Of a stretch of 64,000 nt of DNA, positions 34,529 to 43,452 are shown piece after piece. A program made the position numbers and the translations under genes. This DNA is from Brevibacillus fortis (GTDB taxonomy: Bacteria > Bacillota > Bacilli > Brevibacillales > Brevibacillaceae). The notes beneath the pieces are model-generated. The model had not been told where the DNA came from and made no database searches. It saw nothing but the letters and a program-made list of their open reading frames with translations. Position 1 is the first letter of the stretch. Each line of letters starts with the position of its first letter. The DNA lies in assembly GCF_003013395.1 (NCBI RefSeq), contig NZ_PXZM01000045.1, positions 1-64,000 of the forward strand, in the 5' to 3' direction.

Positions 34529-36655
34529 ATGAAAAACCAAATGTTATCTTCACTGACACCCCAAGATTGGGCAGGGCTACTACGTGAAAAAGATGGTGAG
34601 CTGAACATGGTTGTGAATGAGCTGGCAGATGTCAAATACGCTTTGGACCAATCCACGATCTTGGCAATTACGGACCATATGGGGATTATTTTGCGAGCAA
34701 ATGAGCAATTTTGCCGCATATCAAAATACGAACGAAGTGAATTGCTTGGAAAGGATCATCGTATTCTTAATTCGGGTTACCATCCGAAAGGCTTTTTTAA
34801 AGAAATGTGGTCCTGCATACGATCGGGTCAAGTCTGGCGGGGGGAAATTCGCAATCGCGCAAAAGATGGCAGCTATTATTGGGTCGATACAACCATCGTG
34901 CCATTTAAGAATCAAGCGGGCGAAATCTATCAATACCTGTCCATTCGCAGCGATATCACATGTCGCAAGCAAATGGAAGACGAGCTGAAGCGGAGTGAAG
35001 AAAAGTATCGCATCATCGCGGAAAACACGTCGGATATCATCAGCATCATCAATCTGGATGGGGAATTCCTCTATTTGTCCCCGTCTCACAAGCGTGTATG
35101 GGAGCATACTGTTCCTGATGAGGAAATCCACAACCTGTTCGAGTGGATTGTGGAGGATGACCGAGATATTTTTGCTTATGCGATTCAGCATGCCTTCTCT
35201 ACGCGTAAAGAGTACATGGTAGAGTGCCGGATTAACACGCAAAGAAACGACGTGATCTGGACAGAAAGCAAAATCAATCCGATTATGGATGAAGAAGGTA
35301 ATGTAACCAAGCTGCTACTTGTAACCCGTGACGTCACAGACCGGAAACAGTCCGAAGAGACGATTCACCACTTGGCTTACCATGATGCGCTGACAGACCT
35401 GCCAAATCGCCGGATGTATGTCCAACAGCTCAGCAAGGAAATGATGCAGGCCAAGCGTTTCCAATCGACTCTAGCTGTGCTGTTTTTGGATTTGGACCGC
35501 TTCAAGGATGTGAACGATTCGTTCGGTCATGACGTAGGGGATATGTTGCTGATCGAAGCATCAAAGCGTCTACAGGCATGTCTCAAGCCAGGAGATGCCG
35601 TGGCCAGGCTGGGTGGAGACGAATTTACAATTATGCAGAACCAGCTGCAAGATCGCAGCGAAGCGACTGCATTGGCAGAGCAGATCATGAATCAGTTGCA
35701 GCGGCCGTTTGAATTGGATGGTCATGTGTTCAATGTGTCGTGCAGCATCGGTATCGCCTTGTACCCGCAGGATGGGGATAATCCCGAAGATTTGCTGAAA
35801 CGGGCTGATACGGCATTATATACAGTGAAATCGCGCGGAAAGAATGGCTATGACTTTTTCGATCCGACGATGGAGGCGAAGTCACTGGAGCGCATTTTGA
35901 TGGAAAATGAGATGCGGAAAGCCATTGAACAAGAGCAGTTCCAAATTTACTACCAGCCCAAAATCGATATCGTAACAAGCGCGATGACAGGCATGGAGGC
36001 GCTCGTCAGATGGGTGCATCCAGAGCTAGGTATCATCCCGCCGAATCGCTTTATTCCAATCGCCGAAGAGACAGGGATGATTCTGGCGCTCGGGGAATGG
36101 ATTTTGAAACAGGCGTGCAAACAAAATAAAATTTGGCATGATCAAGGATATACGCTGAAGGTCTCTGTCAATTTGTCAGCGAGACAGATCTATCAAAAAG
36201 ATTTGGTCGAGATGATCAAGGATATTCTTCGGGAAACCAATCTGTCCCCTGATTGGCTGGAGCTCGAGATTACGGAGAGCATTTTTGTCAAAATGGAAGA
36301 GGCGACAGCAGTCCTGCAACAGATTCGGGATATCGGTATCCAAATATCGATTGATGATTTTGGGACAGGCTATAGCTCGTTTAGTTATATTAAAAGCTTG
36401 CCAGTCGATACAATCAAAATTGACGCTTCGTTTATTCGCGACATTCATCACAACCAAGAGAGTCAAGCCATTGTAAAAGCGATCGTCACAATCGCGCAAA
36501 GTCTCAAAATGAATGTCATCGCAGAGGGAATTGAGCTGCATGATCAAGTAGCGGCTTTGAAGGAAAATGGCTGCGACCACGGTCAAGGCTATTTGTTCAG
36601 TAAACCGCTTCCGACTGATGATTTTGACCAGCTCCTGCGTCAGGAGAAGCAATAA
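34529..36655 (+). CDS. PAS-PAS-GGDEF-EAL c-di-GMP signalling protein
   Basis: The product is 708 aa and soluble. Two PAS domains (about residues 40-160 and 170-285) are followed by a GGDEF domain with an intact RLGGDEF motif and an EAL domain with EALVRW, ELEITES, DDFGTGYSSFSYIKSLP and AEGIE. The inhibitory I-site RxxD is replaced by KPGD, so product inhibition may be absent. Both catalytic modules look intact, so net synthesis or hydrolysis of c-di-GMP cannot be predicted. AGGAG precedes the ATG. A c-di-GMP riboswitch occurs elsewhere in this window. Confidence 0.93.
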   Translation: MKNQMLSSLTPQDWAGLLREKDGELNMVVNELADVKYALDQSTILAITDHMGIILRANEQFCRISKYERSELLGKDHRILNSGYHPKGFFKEMWSCIRSGQVWRGEIRNRAKDGSYYWVDTTIVPFKNQAGEIYQYLSIRSDITCRKQMEDELKRSEEKYRIIAENTSDIISIINLDGEFLYLSPSHKRVWEHTVPDEEIHNLFEWIVEDDRDIFAYAIQHAFSTRKEYMVECRINTQRNDVIWTESKINPIMDEEGNVTKLLLVTRDVTDRKQSEETIHHLAYHDALTDLPNRRMYVQQLSKEMMQAKRFQSTLAVLFLDLDRFKDVNDSFGHDVGDMLLIEASKRLQACLKPGDAVARLGGDEFTIMQNQLQDRSEATALAEQIMNQLQRPFELDGHVFNVSCSIGIALYPQDGDNPEDLLKRADTALYTVKSRGKNGYDFFDPTMEAKSLERILMENEMRKAIEQEQFQIYYQPKIDIVTSAMTGMEALVRWVHPELGIIPPNRFIPIAEETGMILALGEWILKQACKQNKIWHDQGYTLKVSVNLSARQIYQKDLVEMIKDILRETNLSPDWLELEITESIFVKMEEATAVLQQIRDIGIQISIDDFGTGYSSFSYIKSLPVDTIKIDASFIRDIHHNQESQAIVKAIVTIAQSLKMNVIAEGIELHDQVAALKENGCDHGQGYLFSKPLPTDDFDQLLRQEKQ

Positions 36656-36767
36656 AATGGCAGGAAGCAAAGCCGGGTGAGTACATCTGGCTTTTTCTTT
36701 TGTGTGGTACTATAGGAGGCGGACAAAAACATAAGTGCAAGTGTGCAGCTAGAAAGGGAGGCCCCTC

Positions 36768-37673
36768 GTGGGAAAGTTTTCGGGAAAGACTGTATTAGCT
36801 ATTGCAAGTTTGGTGTTGATGTGGGGATTAAGCTGGTCGATCTACAAAATGTCGCTCGCCTATACTCCACCGATTTTATTTGCAGGAATGCGTTCGCTGA
36901 TTGGCGGACTTCTGCTAGCTTTATTCATTTTGCCGAAATGGAAAAAGATTAACTGGCGTGAAAACTGGTTGCGCTATTGTATATCTGCCTTTCTGAATAC
37001 ATTGTGCTTTTACGGCATTCAGACGGTTGGACTCGTGTATTTGCCAGGTGGATTATTCTCTGTATTGGTCTACTTCCAGCCAATCTTGATTGGGCTCTTT
37101 GCCTGGTTGTGGCTAGGTGAGAGCATGACGGTGCTCAAGGTCATTGGGCTGATCATGGGATTCCTCGGGATACTTGCTGTCAGTGCAGATGGACTGACTG
37201 GACAGGTTTCCATTGTGGGCGTCATTTTAGGCTTATTGACGGCTCTGACGTGGGCGCTGGGCGTGATCTATGTGAAAAAAGTCAGTGCCAAGGTAGATTC
37301 GCTGTGGATGGTTGCCATGCAATGCATCATTGGTGGCGCCGCCTTAACTCTTTTGGGGACAGGTGTTGAAAGCTGGTCGGACATTGTCTGGAATGTACCT
37401 TATTTGATCGGTCTCAGCTATGGTGCGACTTTTGGCGTGCCGATTGCCATTGTCATTTACTTTGGGCTTGTGAATGCAGGCGAAGCGAGCAAGGTGGCCG
37501 CCTTTACGTTTCTGGTGCCGCTCATCGCAGTTGTCACAGGCACTATTTTTATGGACGAGCCAGTTACGTATTCGCTCATCGCCGGTCTGGTATTGATCGT
37601 GTGCAGCATTTACTTGGTGAACTATCAGAAAAAGATACAAAAGCCTGCCATTGCCAATGTTCTCAATCGTTGA
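36768..37673 (+). CDS. EamA/DMT-family transporter
   Basis: The product is 301 aa with ten predicted spans arranged as two EamA repeats (MWGLSWSIYKMSLAYTPPILFAGMR; second repeat starting VGVILGLLTALTWALGVIY). These transport metabolites across the cytoplasmic membrane; the substrate is unknown. It starts with GTG behind GGGAGG. The C-terminus is basic and cytoplasmic. Confidence 0.9.
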   Translation: MGKFSGKTVLAIASLVLMWGLSWSIYKMSLAYTPPILFAGMRSLIGGLLLALFILPKWKKINWRENWLRYCISAFLNTLCFYGIQTVGLVYLPGGLFSVLVYFQPILIGLFAWLWLGESMTVLKVIGLIMGFLGILAVSADGLTGQVSIVGVILGLLTALTWALGVIYVKKVSAKVDSLWMVAMQCIIGGAALTLLGTGVESWSDIVWNVPYLIGLSYGATFGVPIAIVIYFGLVNAGEASKVAAFTFLVPLIAVVTGTIFMDEPVTYSLIAGLVLIVCSIYLVNYQKKIQKPAIANVLNR

Positions 37674-37687
37674 TGGAGACGACAAAA

Positions 37688-37725
37688 AAACAGCCGACAC
37701 TTCACAGGTCGGCTGTTTTTCTTTG
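37688..37725. terminator. Bidirectional terminator
   Basis: ACAGCCGAC / GTCGGCTGT arms are flanked by an A-run and a T-run. It serves the EamA gene and the convergent NAD operon. Confidence 0.9.
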
Positions 37726-37730
37726 TGCAT

Positions 37731-38369
37731 TTATACGTAGGGCTCTTTGTAGATTCCCTTTTCATAAATGTACTGAAGGCAAGCATCCGGCAATAGGAAG
37801 CTGGGGTCGCCGCCCTTGCGGATTTCGTCACGGATGTAAGTAGAGCTGATCCCCATATTGATGCCTTTGCTCATGATGAGAAAATGCTCGTCGTGATTGC
37901 GCAACAGCGCGTCCTCTGCAATCAGGTCAGCGGTCGGATAACCTTCGCGCGACATAACGATGAAGTTGAAGCCTGCGACCAGCTTTTCTGCGTTGCCCCA
38001 GTTCGATAGTCCCTCTAACAAATCTGATCCCATGATGAAAAAGAGCTCGTCGTTCGGATACTTCTTTTTCATGTGCATCATCGTGTCATACGTGTAGGTT
38101 TCACCTGGCAAGGCATCCATCTCAACTGTAGAAATTTCGAAAAGAGGTTCGCCAAAATTGTTTGTTTTGTGTGCACTGCCAGCCAAAGCCAGTTTGAGCA
38201 TGTGCAAGCGGTGGACGTCATCAGTCTGCAATTTTTTATCATGACGCTTCGAAGAGCATGGTACGAAAATGACTTTGTCCAGTCGTCTCCGGTGAGCGAC
38301 GGTCGCTGCCGTGAACAAATGGCTGTACGTTATGGGATCAAAGCTGCTGCCATAAATGCCGATTCGCAT
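37731..38369 (-). CDS. NadD-like nicotinate-nucleotide adenylyltransferase
   Basis: The product is 212 aa. It has the nucleotidylyltransferase pattern IGIYGSSFDPITYSHL, where the usual HxGH reads TYSH, and the C-terminal ISSTYIRDEIRKG. NadD joins nicotinate mononucleotide with ATP to give deamido-NAD. It is the third gene of a minus-strand unit with a nicotinamidase and an NrtR-like regulator, which supports an NAD role. Most Bacilli have another nadD near yqeK, so this may be a paralogue. Confidence 0.8.
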   Translation of the reverse strand: MRIGIYGSSFDPITYSHLFTAATVAHRRRLDKVIFVPCSSKRHDKKLQTDDVHRLHMLKLALAGSAHKTNNFGEPLFEISTVEMDALPGETYTYDTMMHMKKKYPNDELFFIMGSDLLEGLSNWGNAEKLVAGFNFIVMSREGYPTADLIAEDALLRNHDEHFLIMSKGINMGISSTYIRDEIRKGGDPSFLLPDACLQYIYEKGIYKEPYV

Positions 38370-38399
38370 AAAAATTGCCTCCTGTTCGCCATGAGCTAG

Positions 38400-38945
38400 T
38401 TATTTTTTTCGGACAGTCATCCCAAGCTGGTTCTGAAAATGACCAAGAGCCCATTGGTGACCTTCTGGAAGAAAGCTCGCTACTGCATCCTCGTGGATGA
38501 CGACGGAAAAGCCGTTATAGAAGCCTTCAATCGCTGTATGCAATACACAAATATCCGTGCAGACACCTACCAGATGAATCTCAGTGATGCCTCTCGTGCG
38601 CAACAATAGCGCAAGATCGGTGCCTTGAAAAGCACTGTAGCGCGTCTTATCCATCCAGTGAATCGTATCTTCGAATTCCTCGTAAATGTCCTGAATCCTG
38701 CCGTACAAATTCCGGCCAGAGGTACCGATAATGTTGTGCGGAGGGTAGAGTCCTGTCTCAGGGTGGTACGGGTCCTGCTCACGATGAGCGTCGACTGCCA
38801 TGACGACAAAGTCGCCTTCTGCGAGGAAGTCGCGGATCAGTTCTCCAATGCGTCCTTCAATAGCTTGACCAGGCTCCCCACAAGTCAATGCGCCATCTGT
38901 CGCGACAAAATCATTCGTGTAGTCGATCACAATCAAAGCTTTCAT
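38400..38945 (-). CDS. pncA: Nicotinamidase-like cysteine hydrolase
   Basis: The product is 181 aa, similar in size to Bacillus PncA (YueJ). The catalytic Asp is in VIDYTNDFV, the Lys in MDKTRYSAFQGT, and the nucleophile Cys in GVCTDICVLHTA with the usual cis-peptide. Metal ligands lie in VDAHREQDPYHPETG. It converts nicotinamide to nicotinate. It is the middle gene of the NAD operon; short gaps of about 30 bp lie on both sides. Confidence 0.85.
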   Translation of the reverse strand: MKALIVIDYTNDFVATDGALTCGEPGQAIEGRIGELIRDFLAEGDFVVMAVDAHREQDPYHPETGLYPPHNIIGTSGRNLYGRIQDIYEEFEDTIHWMDKTRYSAFQGTDLALLLRTRGITEIHLVGVCTDICVLHTAIEGFYNGFSVVIHEDAVASFLPEGHQWALGHFQNQLGMTVRKK

Positions 38946-38979
38946 GGCAAAAACCTCCTGAATGTGAGTGTGGAGTTGC

Positions 38980-39768
38980 TCAGTAAATCATGGCAGTCGG
39001 GGTGAAGCCGGTAAAGCGATAGAGCTTGGCTGGCGAATTCGAAAACTCGGTCGAGTAGACAGGCTGCCCATCAGCCGATAAAACTGGTTCGAGAAGTCCT
39101 TGCCGTCTGGTTGTCGCAAGCAGGCGCCTTTCAAAATTGCCGCGATCTTTTGACGAGAAGGATGGAACGACGGTCTCGATCACTTGCAGCAGTTCGCTCA
39201 AGGTAAACTCATCTGGCAAAAACGCTTTGGCAATTGTCGTTTGAAGCATTTGCTCACGGACTCGCTGTAAGGCGTCCGTCAAAATTTCACGATGATCAAA
39301 AGCAAGGTTGAGGGCAAAAGCTTCCTCAATCGGAAACAGCTGCGCGTCTGATGCATCGTCGTTTGCCTGTGTGTGCTTCAATAACTCTTCATGAACGAGG
39401 GAGACATAGGCAACACTCGGAATCCAGCCGCGAGGGTCTCTTCCCGGCTTGTAGTATGTCTTCAGCTGCTCGATGTGTACATCACGGTCAATATTCGTCT
39501 CTTCTTTTAACTCGCGATAGGCGCATTCGTCCAGTGTCTCCGATTCATGGGAAAATCCGCCGGGCAAGGCCCATTGCTCTCCAAATGTATCGCTTTTTCG
39601 CTTGATCAGAAGAACGGCCAATTGCTTGTGTGGCAGCGATTTGGTTTTCGTATGGCGCGGGATGGAAAGGATCGTAAAGAGGCAAATATCTGTTGGAAGT
39701 CCATCCGGCGAGCGATACTTTTTGGTCCGAAAGTGGATGCGTTTGGCTCGAAGGGGAGACATACTCAC
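38980..39768 (-). CDS. NUDIX-wHTH regulator, NrtR-like
   Basis: The product is 262 aa. The N-terminal NUDIX domain (GGFSHESETLDECAYRELKEET) keeps most of the box but has Asn where the second Gly is usual. The last 80 residues (FTLSELLQVIETVVPSFSSKDRGNFERRL) form a winged helix, as in NrtR repressors of NAD metabolism, which respond to ADP-ribose. It starts with GTG 39768 behind AAAGGATG. Its operon partners are pncA and nadD, which strongly supports the NrtR assignment. Confidence 0.82.
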   Translation of the reverse strand: MSMSPLRAKRIHFRTKKYRSPDGLPTDICLFTILSIPRHTKTKSLPHKQLAVLLIKRKSDTFGEQWALPGGFSHESETLDECAYRELKEETNIDRDVHIEQLKTYYKPGRDPRGWIPSVAYVSLVHEELLKHTQANDDASDAQLFPIEEAFALNLAFDHREILTDALQRVREQMLQTTIAKAFLPDEFTLSELLQVIETVVPSFSSKDRGNFERRLLATTRRQGLLEPVLSADGQPVYSTEFSNSPAKLYRFTGFTPTAMIY

Positions 39769-39811
39769 AAGATCATCCTTTCCGTTTGCTCGAATCTGTT
39801 ATCATGCATTT

Positions 39812-39840
39812 ATAGTATGATATCATTTTAACAATGTCAA
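39812..39840 (-). promoter_or_regulatory. Sigma-A promoter of NAD operon
   Basis: On the minus strand TTGACA and TACTAT are separated by 17 bp, 40-70 bp upstream of the NUDIX regulator. A repeated ACATTGT (at about 39832 and 39846, plus-strand ACAATGT) overlaps the -35 region and could be part of a regulator site. Confidence 0.75.
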
Positions 39841-39862
39841 TATTACAATGTAAAAATCTGTG

Positions 39863-39892
39863 AAAAAAGACGTCTGTGCGTATCAGACGTCT
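39863..39892 (-). terminator. Terminator after yceI
   Basis: On the minus strand AGACGTCTG / CAGACGTCT is a perfect 9-bp stem followed by six T. Confidence 0.9.
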
Positions 39893-39922
39893 CTCGAAGC
39901 AGTTCCCGCGAAAAGCGATTGA

Positions 39923-40609
39923 TTAAACAGCATCCAACGCAAGTCGCAATGTAATGTTAATGTTTTCCTCCGTTTTGGCCACGATCGTATGAGGGCTGGT
40001 CAATCCGAAGTCACCAAACGTTACGATGGACGTACCTTCCAACTGTAGCTTGCCTTGGGAATAAATCGCGTCTGCATCAATTTTCACGTCTTTGGCGATC
40101 CCTTTGACAGTCAAGACGCCATTGATGGTGAACGAAGCCTTTTGTCCTTCTGTCCACGTCGTTGGCCAGTTCTCAAAAGATTTCGCTTCAAAGGTAGCGG
40201 CGGGGTGTACGGCTGTATCAAAGTAATCAGGGGATTTGATATGGGTGTCGCGCTTTTCATTACCGGAGTTCAGCTGATTCAGATCAGCGGAAGCTGTTGC
40301 TTTCATTTGAGCGGGTGCAGAGAGGTTCACATCCCAGCTGCCGGTAATGCCGTTCATTTCAAAGTTTACTGTTTCTTTCGACGTAGTTACGGAGAAATAG
40401 ACTTTGGATTGGTCATTGATCTTCCATTTTTTATTCAGTTGATCTGCTGTCAGAGCCGTTGATGAAGCGGTAGATGAGGCTGTGGTTACCGCAGCTGCAG
40501 GCTGGATTTCCACATGGTTTCCCGCAAAATAGTCATAGAGCATGTAGCCTCCGATACCGACCACGAGCGTGGCAACTGAGGCAGTCAGAATGACGGAATT
40601 CTTTTTCAT
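39923..40609 (-). CDS. YceI-family membrane-anchored protein
   Basis: The product is 228 aa. An N-terminal signal-anchor (residues about 5-28) precedes an Ala/Ser/Thr linker and a YceI lipocalin-like domain (WKINDQSKVYFSVTT, GSWDVNL, DYFDTAVHPAATFEAKSFENW, GVLTVKGIAKDV). YceI proteins bind polyprenoid lipids. The start 40609 follows ATGGAGG. It is divergent from a two-component system, and the promoter region has phased repeats that suggest control by it. Confidence 0.88.
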   Translation of the reverse strand: MKKNSVILTASVATLVVGIGGYMLYDYFAGNHVEIQPAAAVTTASSTASSTALTADQLNKKWKINDQSKVYFSVTTSKETVNFEMNGITGSWDVNLSAPAQMKATASADLNQLNSGNEKRDTHIKSPDYFDTAVHPAATFEAKSFENWPTTWTEGQKASFTINGVLTVKGIAKDVKIDADAIYSQGKLQLEGTSIVTFGDFGLTSPHTIVAKTEENINITLRLALDAV

Positions 40610-40691
40610 TTTTGTAAAACCTCCATTTTTTGAAGTGTTTAGACTTGCGTCGTATGTATGTGCCTTCGCAGAGATCATTATGAGAGAGGAA

Positions 40692-40730
40692 GCTGAGTGG
40701 GGCTTGAAAGCTGGCTGAAAGTTTGTTGAA
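40692..40730 (-). promoter_or_regulatory. Phased half-site array toward yceI
   Basis: Four hexamers lie exactly 11 bp apart at 40692, 40703, 40714 and 40725 (plus strand GCTGAG, CTTGAA, GCTGAA, GTTGAA). Read toward yceI they are TTCAAC, TTCAGC, TTCAAG and CTCAGC. Eleven-bp direct repeats are typical of OmpR/PhoB-type regulators. A -10-like CATAAT lies at 40676-40681 on the minus strand. Confidence 0.7.
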
Positions 40731-40806
40731 TGTGCAATGGAAAGAGAATTATCAACGTTTTCTATGTTTCATTTACATTTTTTGGTTTATTTTTATGCAA
40801 GAAGCT

Positions 40807-40845
40807 TTCAGCTCGTACTCAGGGCATATTCAGCAAACTTTCAGC
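40807..40845 (+). promoter_or_regulatory. Phased half-site array toward response regulator
   Basis: Four hexamers again lie exactly 11 bp apart at 40807, 40818, 40829 and 40840 (TTCAGC, CTCAGG, TTCAGC, TTCAGC). TAAAAT at 40865-40870 is a plausible -10, so the array overlaps the -35 region. Together with the opposite array it suggests the adjacent PhoB-type regulator controls itself and yceI. Confidence 0.72.
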
Positions 40846-40888
40846 TATATTTGGCCTGATTAGGTAAAATAGAGGTGAGGTGAAAGAA

Positions 40889-41572
40889 ATGAGCCTAAAC
40901 AAAGGCATTAAAATATTGCTTGTCGATGATGAACCGACCATTCTGCAATTTTTGGAGATGGGTCTTGAAAATGAAGGCTTCCAAGTATTGACGGCACAAG
41001 ATGGGATGACCGCCGTGACCATGGTGAAGGAGCATCAGCCCCATGTCGTTATTCTCGATGTGATGATGCCAGGTATGGATGGCTTCGAGGTATGCCGGAT
41101 GCTGAAAAAGATACAGAATGTAGCAACGATCATGCTCACAGCCAGAGAAGACGTGGAAGATCGAGTAAAAGGGCTGACGCTCGGTGCGGATGATTACATG
41201 ATCAAGCCATTTAGCTTTGAGGAGCTGCTTGCCCGTATTCATGCGCGCATTCGCAATCATTACCCGCATTTGCTCTCCAAAGTACATCTCGGCCCATTCC
41301 AGATCGATGACAGGCGAAAGGAAATTAGCTACGAGGAAACACTTCTGGAGCTATCGCCAACGGAATACTCTTTGCTGAAATATTTGGTGACGAATCATGG
41401 CTTGGTGCTGAGCAAACCAATGATTCTGGATAACGTGTGGGGCTATGATTTCGGTGGGGAGGAGAACATTGTCGAGGTGTATATCCGCTCCCTGCGTGAC
41501 AAACTGAACGATCGTCAGCATCGGATCATTCGCACTCTGCGAGGTGCAGGCTATCGGGTAGATTTTATATGA
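40889..41572 (+). CDS. OmpR/PhoB-family response regulator
   Basis: The product is 227 aa. The receiver domain has acidic DD at residues 13-14, phospho-acceptor D57 in VILDVMMPGMDG, Thr in MLTAREDVEDRV and Lys in DDYMIKPFSFEEL. The C-terminal winged helix is complete (LELSPTEYSLLKYLVTN, VEVYIRSLRDKLN). ATG 40889 follows GAGGTGAGG. It overlaps the kinase gene by 4 bp (ATGA), so the two are coupled. Confidence 0.94.
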   Translation: MSLNKGIKILLVDDEPTILQFLEMGLENEGFQVLTAQDGMTAVTMVKEHQPHVVILDVMMPGMDGFEVCRMLKKIQNVATIMLTAREDVEDRVKGLTLGADDYMIKPFSFEELLARIHARIRNHYPHLLSKVHLGPFQIDDRRKEISYEETLLELSPTEYSLLKYLVTNHGLVLSKPMILDNVWGYDFGGEENIVEVYIRSLRDKLNDRQHRIIRTLRGAGYRVDFI

Positions 41573-43065
41573 CGACGAATCGAAATAATCAATGGGCCTC
41601 TTTTCTAGAACCGAACTCTTTACGATATCAGCTGTTGTCTCGTTCGTTATTTATCTTATCCGGGTTGCTGCTCTTGATCGGCATTATTCAATACTTTTTG
41701 ATGGAGCAGTTCTTGTATCGAAGTAAAGCAGAAAGCTTGTTAAATCTGGCTGTCACTGTTCCTTATCAGGTCTTGGAGGACACGGTAACGCTCCCGAAAA
41801 ACGATCAGTATGTCAGCGCATTGCTTTCCTTGCGCACACCCGATATCAAGTATGCCTTTATTGACAACGACGCCAGCGTGACGGAGTTGTTTGCGAATCC
41901 GAGCGAAGGGTATTCCCCGCGCTTTCCTGAGAGTCTATACCGCGAGATCCTGGCTAGTGGAGTATGCTCTTTCAAATACAAAATATTAGAAGGTAGCAGT
42001 GGGAAAGATTATTTGGTCGTGTTGGCACCAGTCAAATCACCGGAACATCTGGAAGGCATCGTGCAGCTAAGCACACCTGTCGGTTCAATGAGGGAAGTGC
42101 TGTTTCCGCAGTTGATCATTTTTTTCTCTGCATCGGCACTCGCTCTTCTCATCGGATTGTTAACCTATGTGCCTGTGCTTCGCCGAACGTTGAACCCACT
42201 CTCACGTATCGAAGTGACGGTTGAGCGAATCAATGCGGGCAATTTGGATGAGCGACTGCCGATGGATCAAGGCCAGATGGAGATTGATCAACTATCGGCA
42301 GTCTTTAACGGAATGCTGGAGCGGTTGGAAACCTCCTTTAAAATCGAGCAAGAAGCTGGGGAGCGGATGCGACGCTTTGTGGCGGATGCCTCGCACGAAT
42401 TGCGAACACCCCTGACATCCATCCATGGTTTTTTGGAGGTGCTGCTGCGCGGTGCGGCGGCAAATCCCGAACATTTGCAGAAAGCATTGAAAAGCATGCA
42501 CGGCGAGACAGAGCGGCTGAACAAACTGGTCAACGATTTGTTGTACCTGGCCCGCATGGATCGGGAACCGGCCTTCCTTTTGCAAGAAGGGCAGTTGGAT
42601 GCTGTCGTGCACAGTATGGAATCACAGCTCATGGTCCTGGCGGGTGACCGAAAAGTTAACTTTCGGGTAGAATCGAATGTTACGGCTACTTTCGACTGTG
42701 ACGGAATGAAACAAGTCATTCTCAATCTGTTTCAAAATGCGGTGCAGCATACTGACCCTGTGAACGGTGAGATCGAGCTTACATTGAACACTCTTGCCAA
42801 TGGGATTGAACTGACGATCAGAGACAATGGGGCAGGAATCGCACCGGAGCATGTCCCGCATGTATTCGACCGTTTCTACCGGCTTGAATCCTCACGCGCA
42901 CGCAAAAGCGGAGGTGCTGGTCTGGGGCTGTCGATCACCCAATCTATCGTGGAAAATCATCGGGGAAAAATTGACGTACAAAGTAGCTTGGGAACAGGGA
43001 CCGTCTTTCGCGTCTGGTTGCCTAAGAGTTTGAAAGAGGTCCAGAAGACAGAAGTTGTTGGTTGA
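41569..43065 (+). CDS. Sensor histidine kinase
   Basis: The product is 498 aa. Two spans (about residues 28-50 and 183-205) flank an extracytoplasmic domain of about 130 residues. A HAMP linker, the H-box ASHELRTPLTSIHGF, the N-box ILNLFQNAVQHT and the G-boxes DNGAGIAPEHVP and GGAGLGLSI follow. It is the partner of the preceding regulator. The stimulus is unknown; the yceI target suggests envelope or lipid stress. A promoter for the T-box transcript overlaps its stop codon. Confidence 0.94.
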   Translation: MTTNRNNQWASFLEPNSLRYQLLSRSLFILSGLLLLIGIIQYFLMEQFLYRSKAESLLNLAVTVPYQVLEDTVTLPKNDQYVSALLSLRTPDIKYAFIDNDASVTELFANPSEGYSPRFPESLYREILASGVCSFKYKILEGSSGKDYLVVLAPVKSPEHLEGIVQLSTPVGSMREVLFPQLIIFFSASALALLIGLLTYVPVLRRTLNPLSRIEVTVERINAGNLDERLPMDQGQMEIDQLSAVFNGMLERLETSFKIEQEAGERMRRFVADASHELRTPLTSIHGFLEVLLRGAAANPEHLQKALKSMHGETERLNKLVNDLLYLARMDREPAFLLQEGQLDAVVHSMESQLMVLAGDRKVNFRVESNVTATFDCDGMKQVILNLFQNAVQHTDPVNGEIELTLNTLANGIELTIRDNGAGIAPEHVPHVFDRFYRLESSRARKSGGAGLGLSITQSIVENHRGKIDVQSSLGTGTVFRVWLPKSLKEVQKTEVVG

Positions 43066-43091
43066 CAATGAGAGAAAACCTCATTTATAAT
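43062..43091 (+). promoter_or_regulatory. Sigma-A promoter of T-box transcript
   Basis: TTGACA (43062) and TATAAT (43086) are consensus elements with an 18-bp spacer. The -35 overlaps the kinase stop codon. Confidence 0.8.
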
Positions 43092-43097
43092 CTGAGA

Positions 43098-43402
43098 CAT
43101 TCAATAAAACAACCAACACAGCCGTGATAAGGAAAGTAAAAAAGGGATTTTGACGTCCAGAGAGTTGCCTGTTAGCTGAGAGGGCAGCCGCGAACTCTTT
43201 TTGAAAGCCACCTTGGAGCTCTGCTTTTGAAAATGCCAAGTAGAAAGCAGCGGATAGCCCACGTTATGGGGCGCATGTCTTTATGGACAGCACAAGTTTG
43301 CCTTTTGTGAGAGAGGCAAAAAAGCTGAGTGGTACCGCGATACCTTCGCCTCAGCAATCGGATTCATGGAAATCATGAGTCTGGTTGCTGGGGCTTTTTG
43401 CT
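43098..43402 (+). ncRNA. T-box leader RNA
   Basis: The invariant T-box sequence GAGTGGTACCGCG lies at about 43327-43339. Upstream are Stem I features (GAGAG, then CCTTGGAGC), a GTAG...CGG...CGTTA block typical of stem II, and downstream a terminator starting GCCTCAGCAA. The candidate specifier codon is GCT (Ala) at 43223-43225, but the register is uncertain. The downstream alaR-alaT-like genes support alanine. Uncharged tRNA should promote antitermination. Confidence 0.88.
43348..43402 (+). terminator. T-box terminator
   Basis: GCCTCAGCAAtC pairs with GGTTGCTGGGGC around an inner CATG/CATG stem, followed by TTTTTG. The left arm lies just past the T-box sequence, as expected for the terminator/antiterminator switch. 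Confidence 0.85.
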
Positions 43403-43452
43403 TTATGAGGTTGTGTGTTTAAAAAATAAAGAGAAAACTGGAGTGGTGGGGC

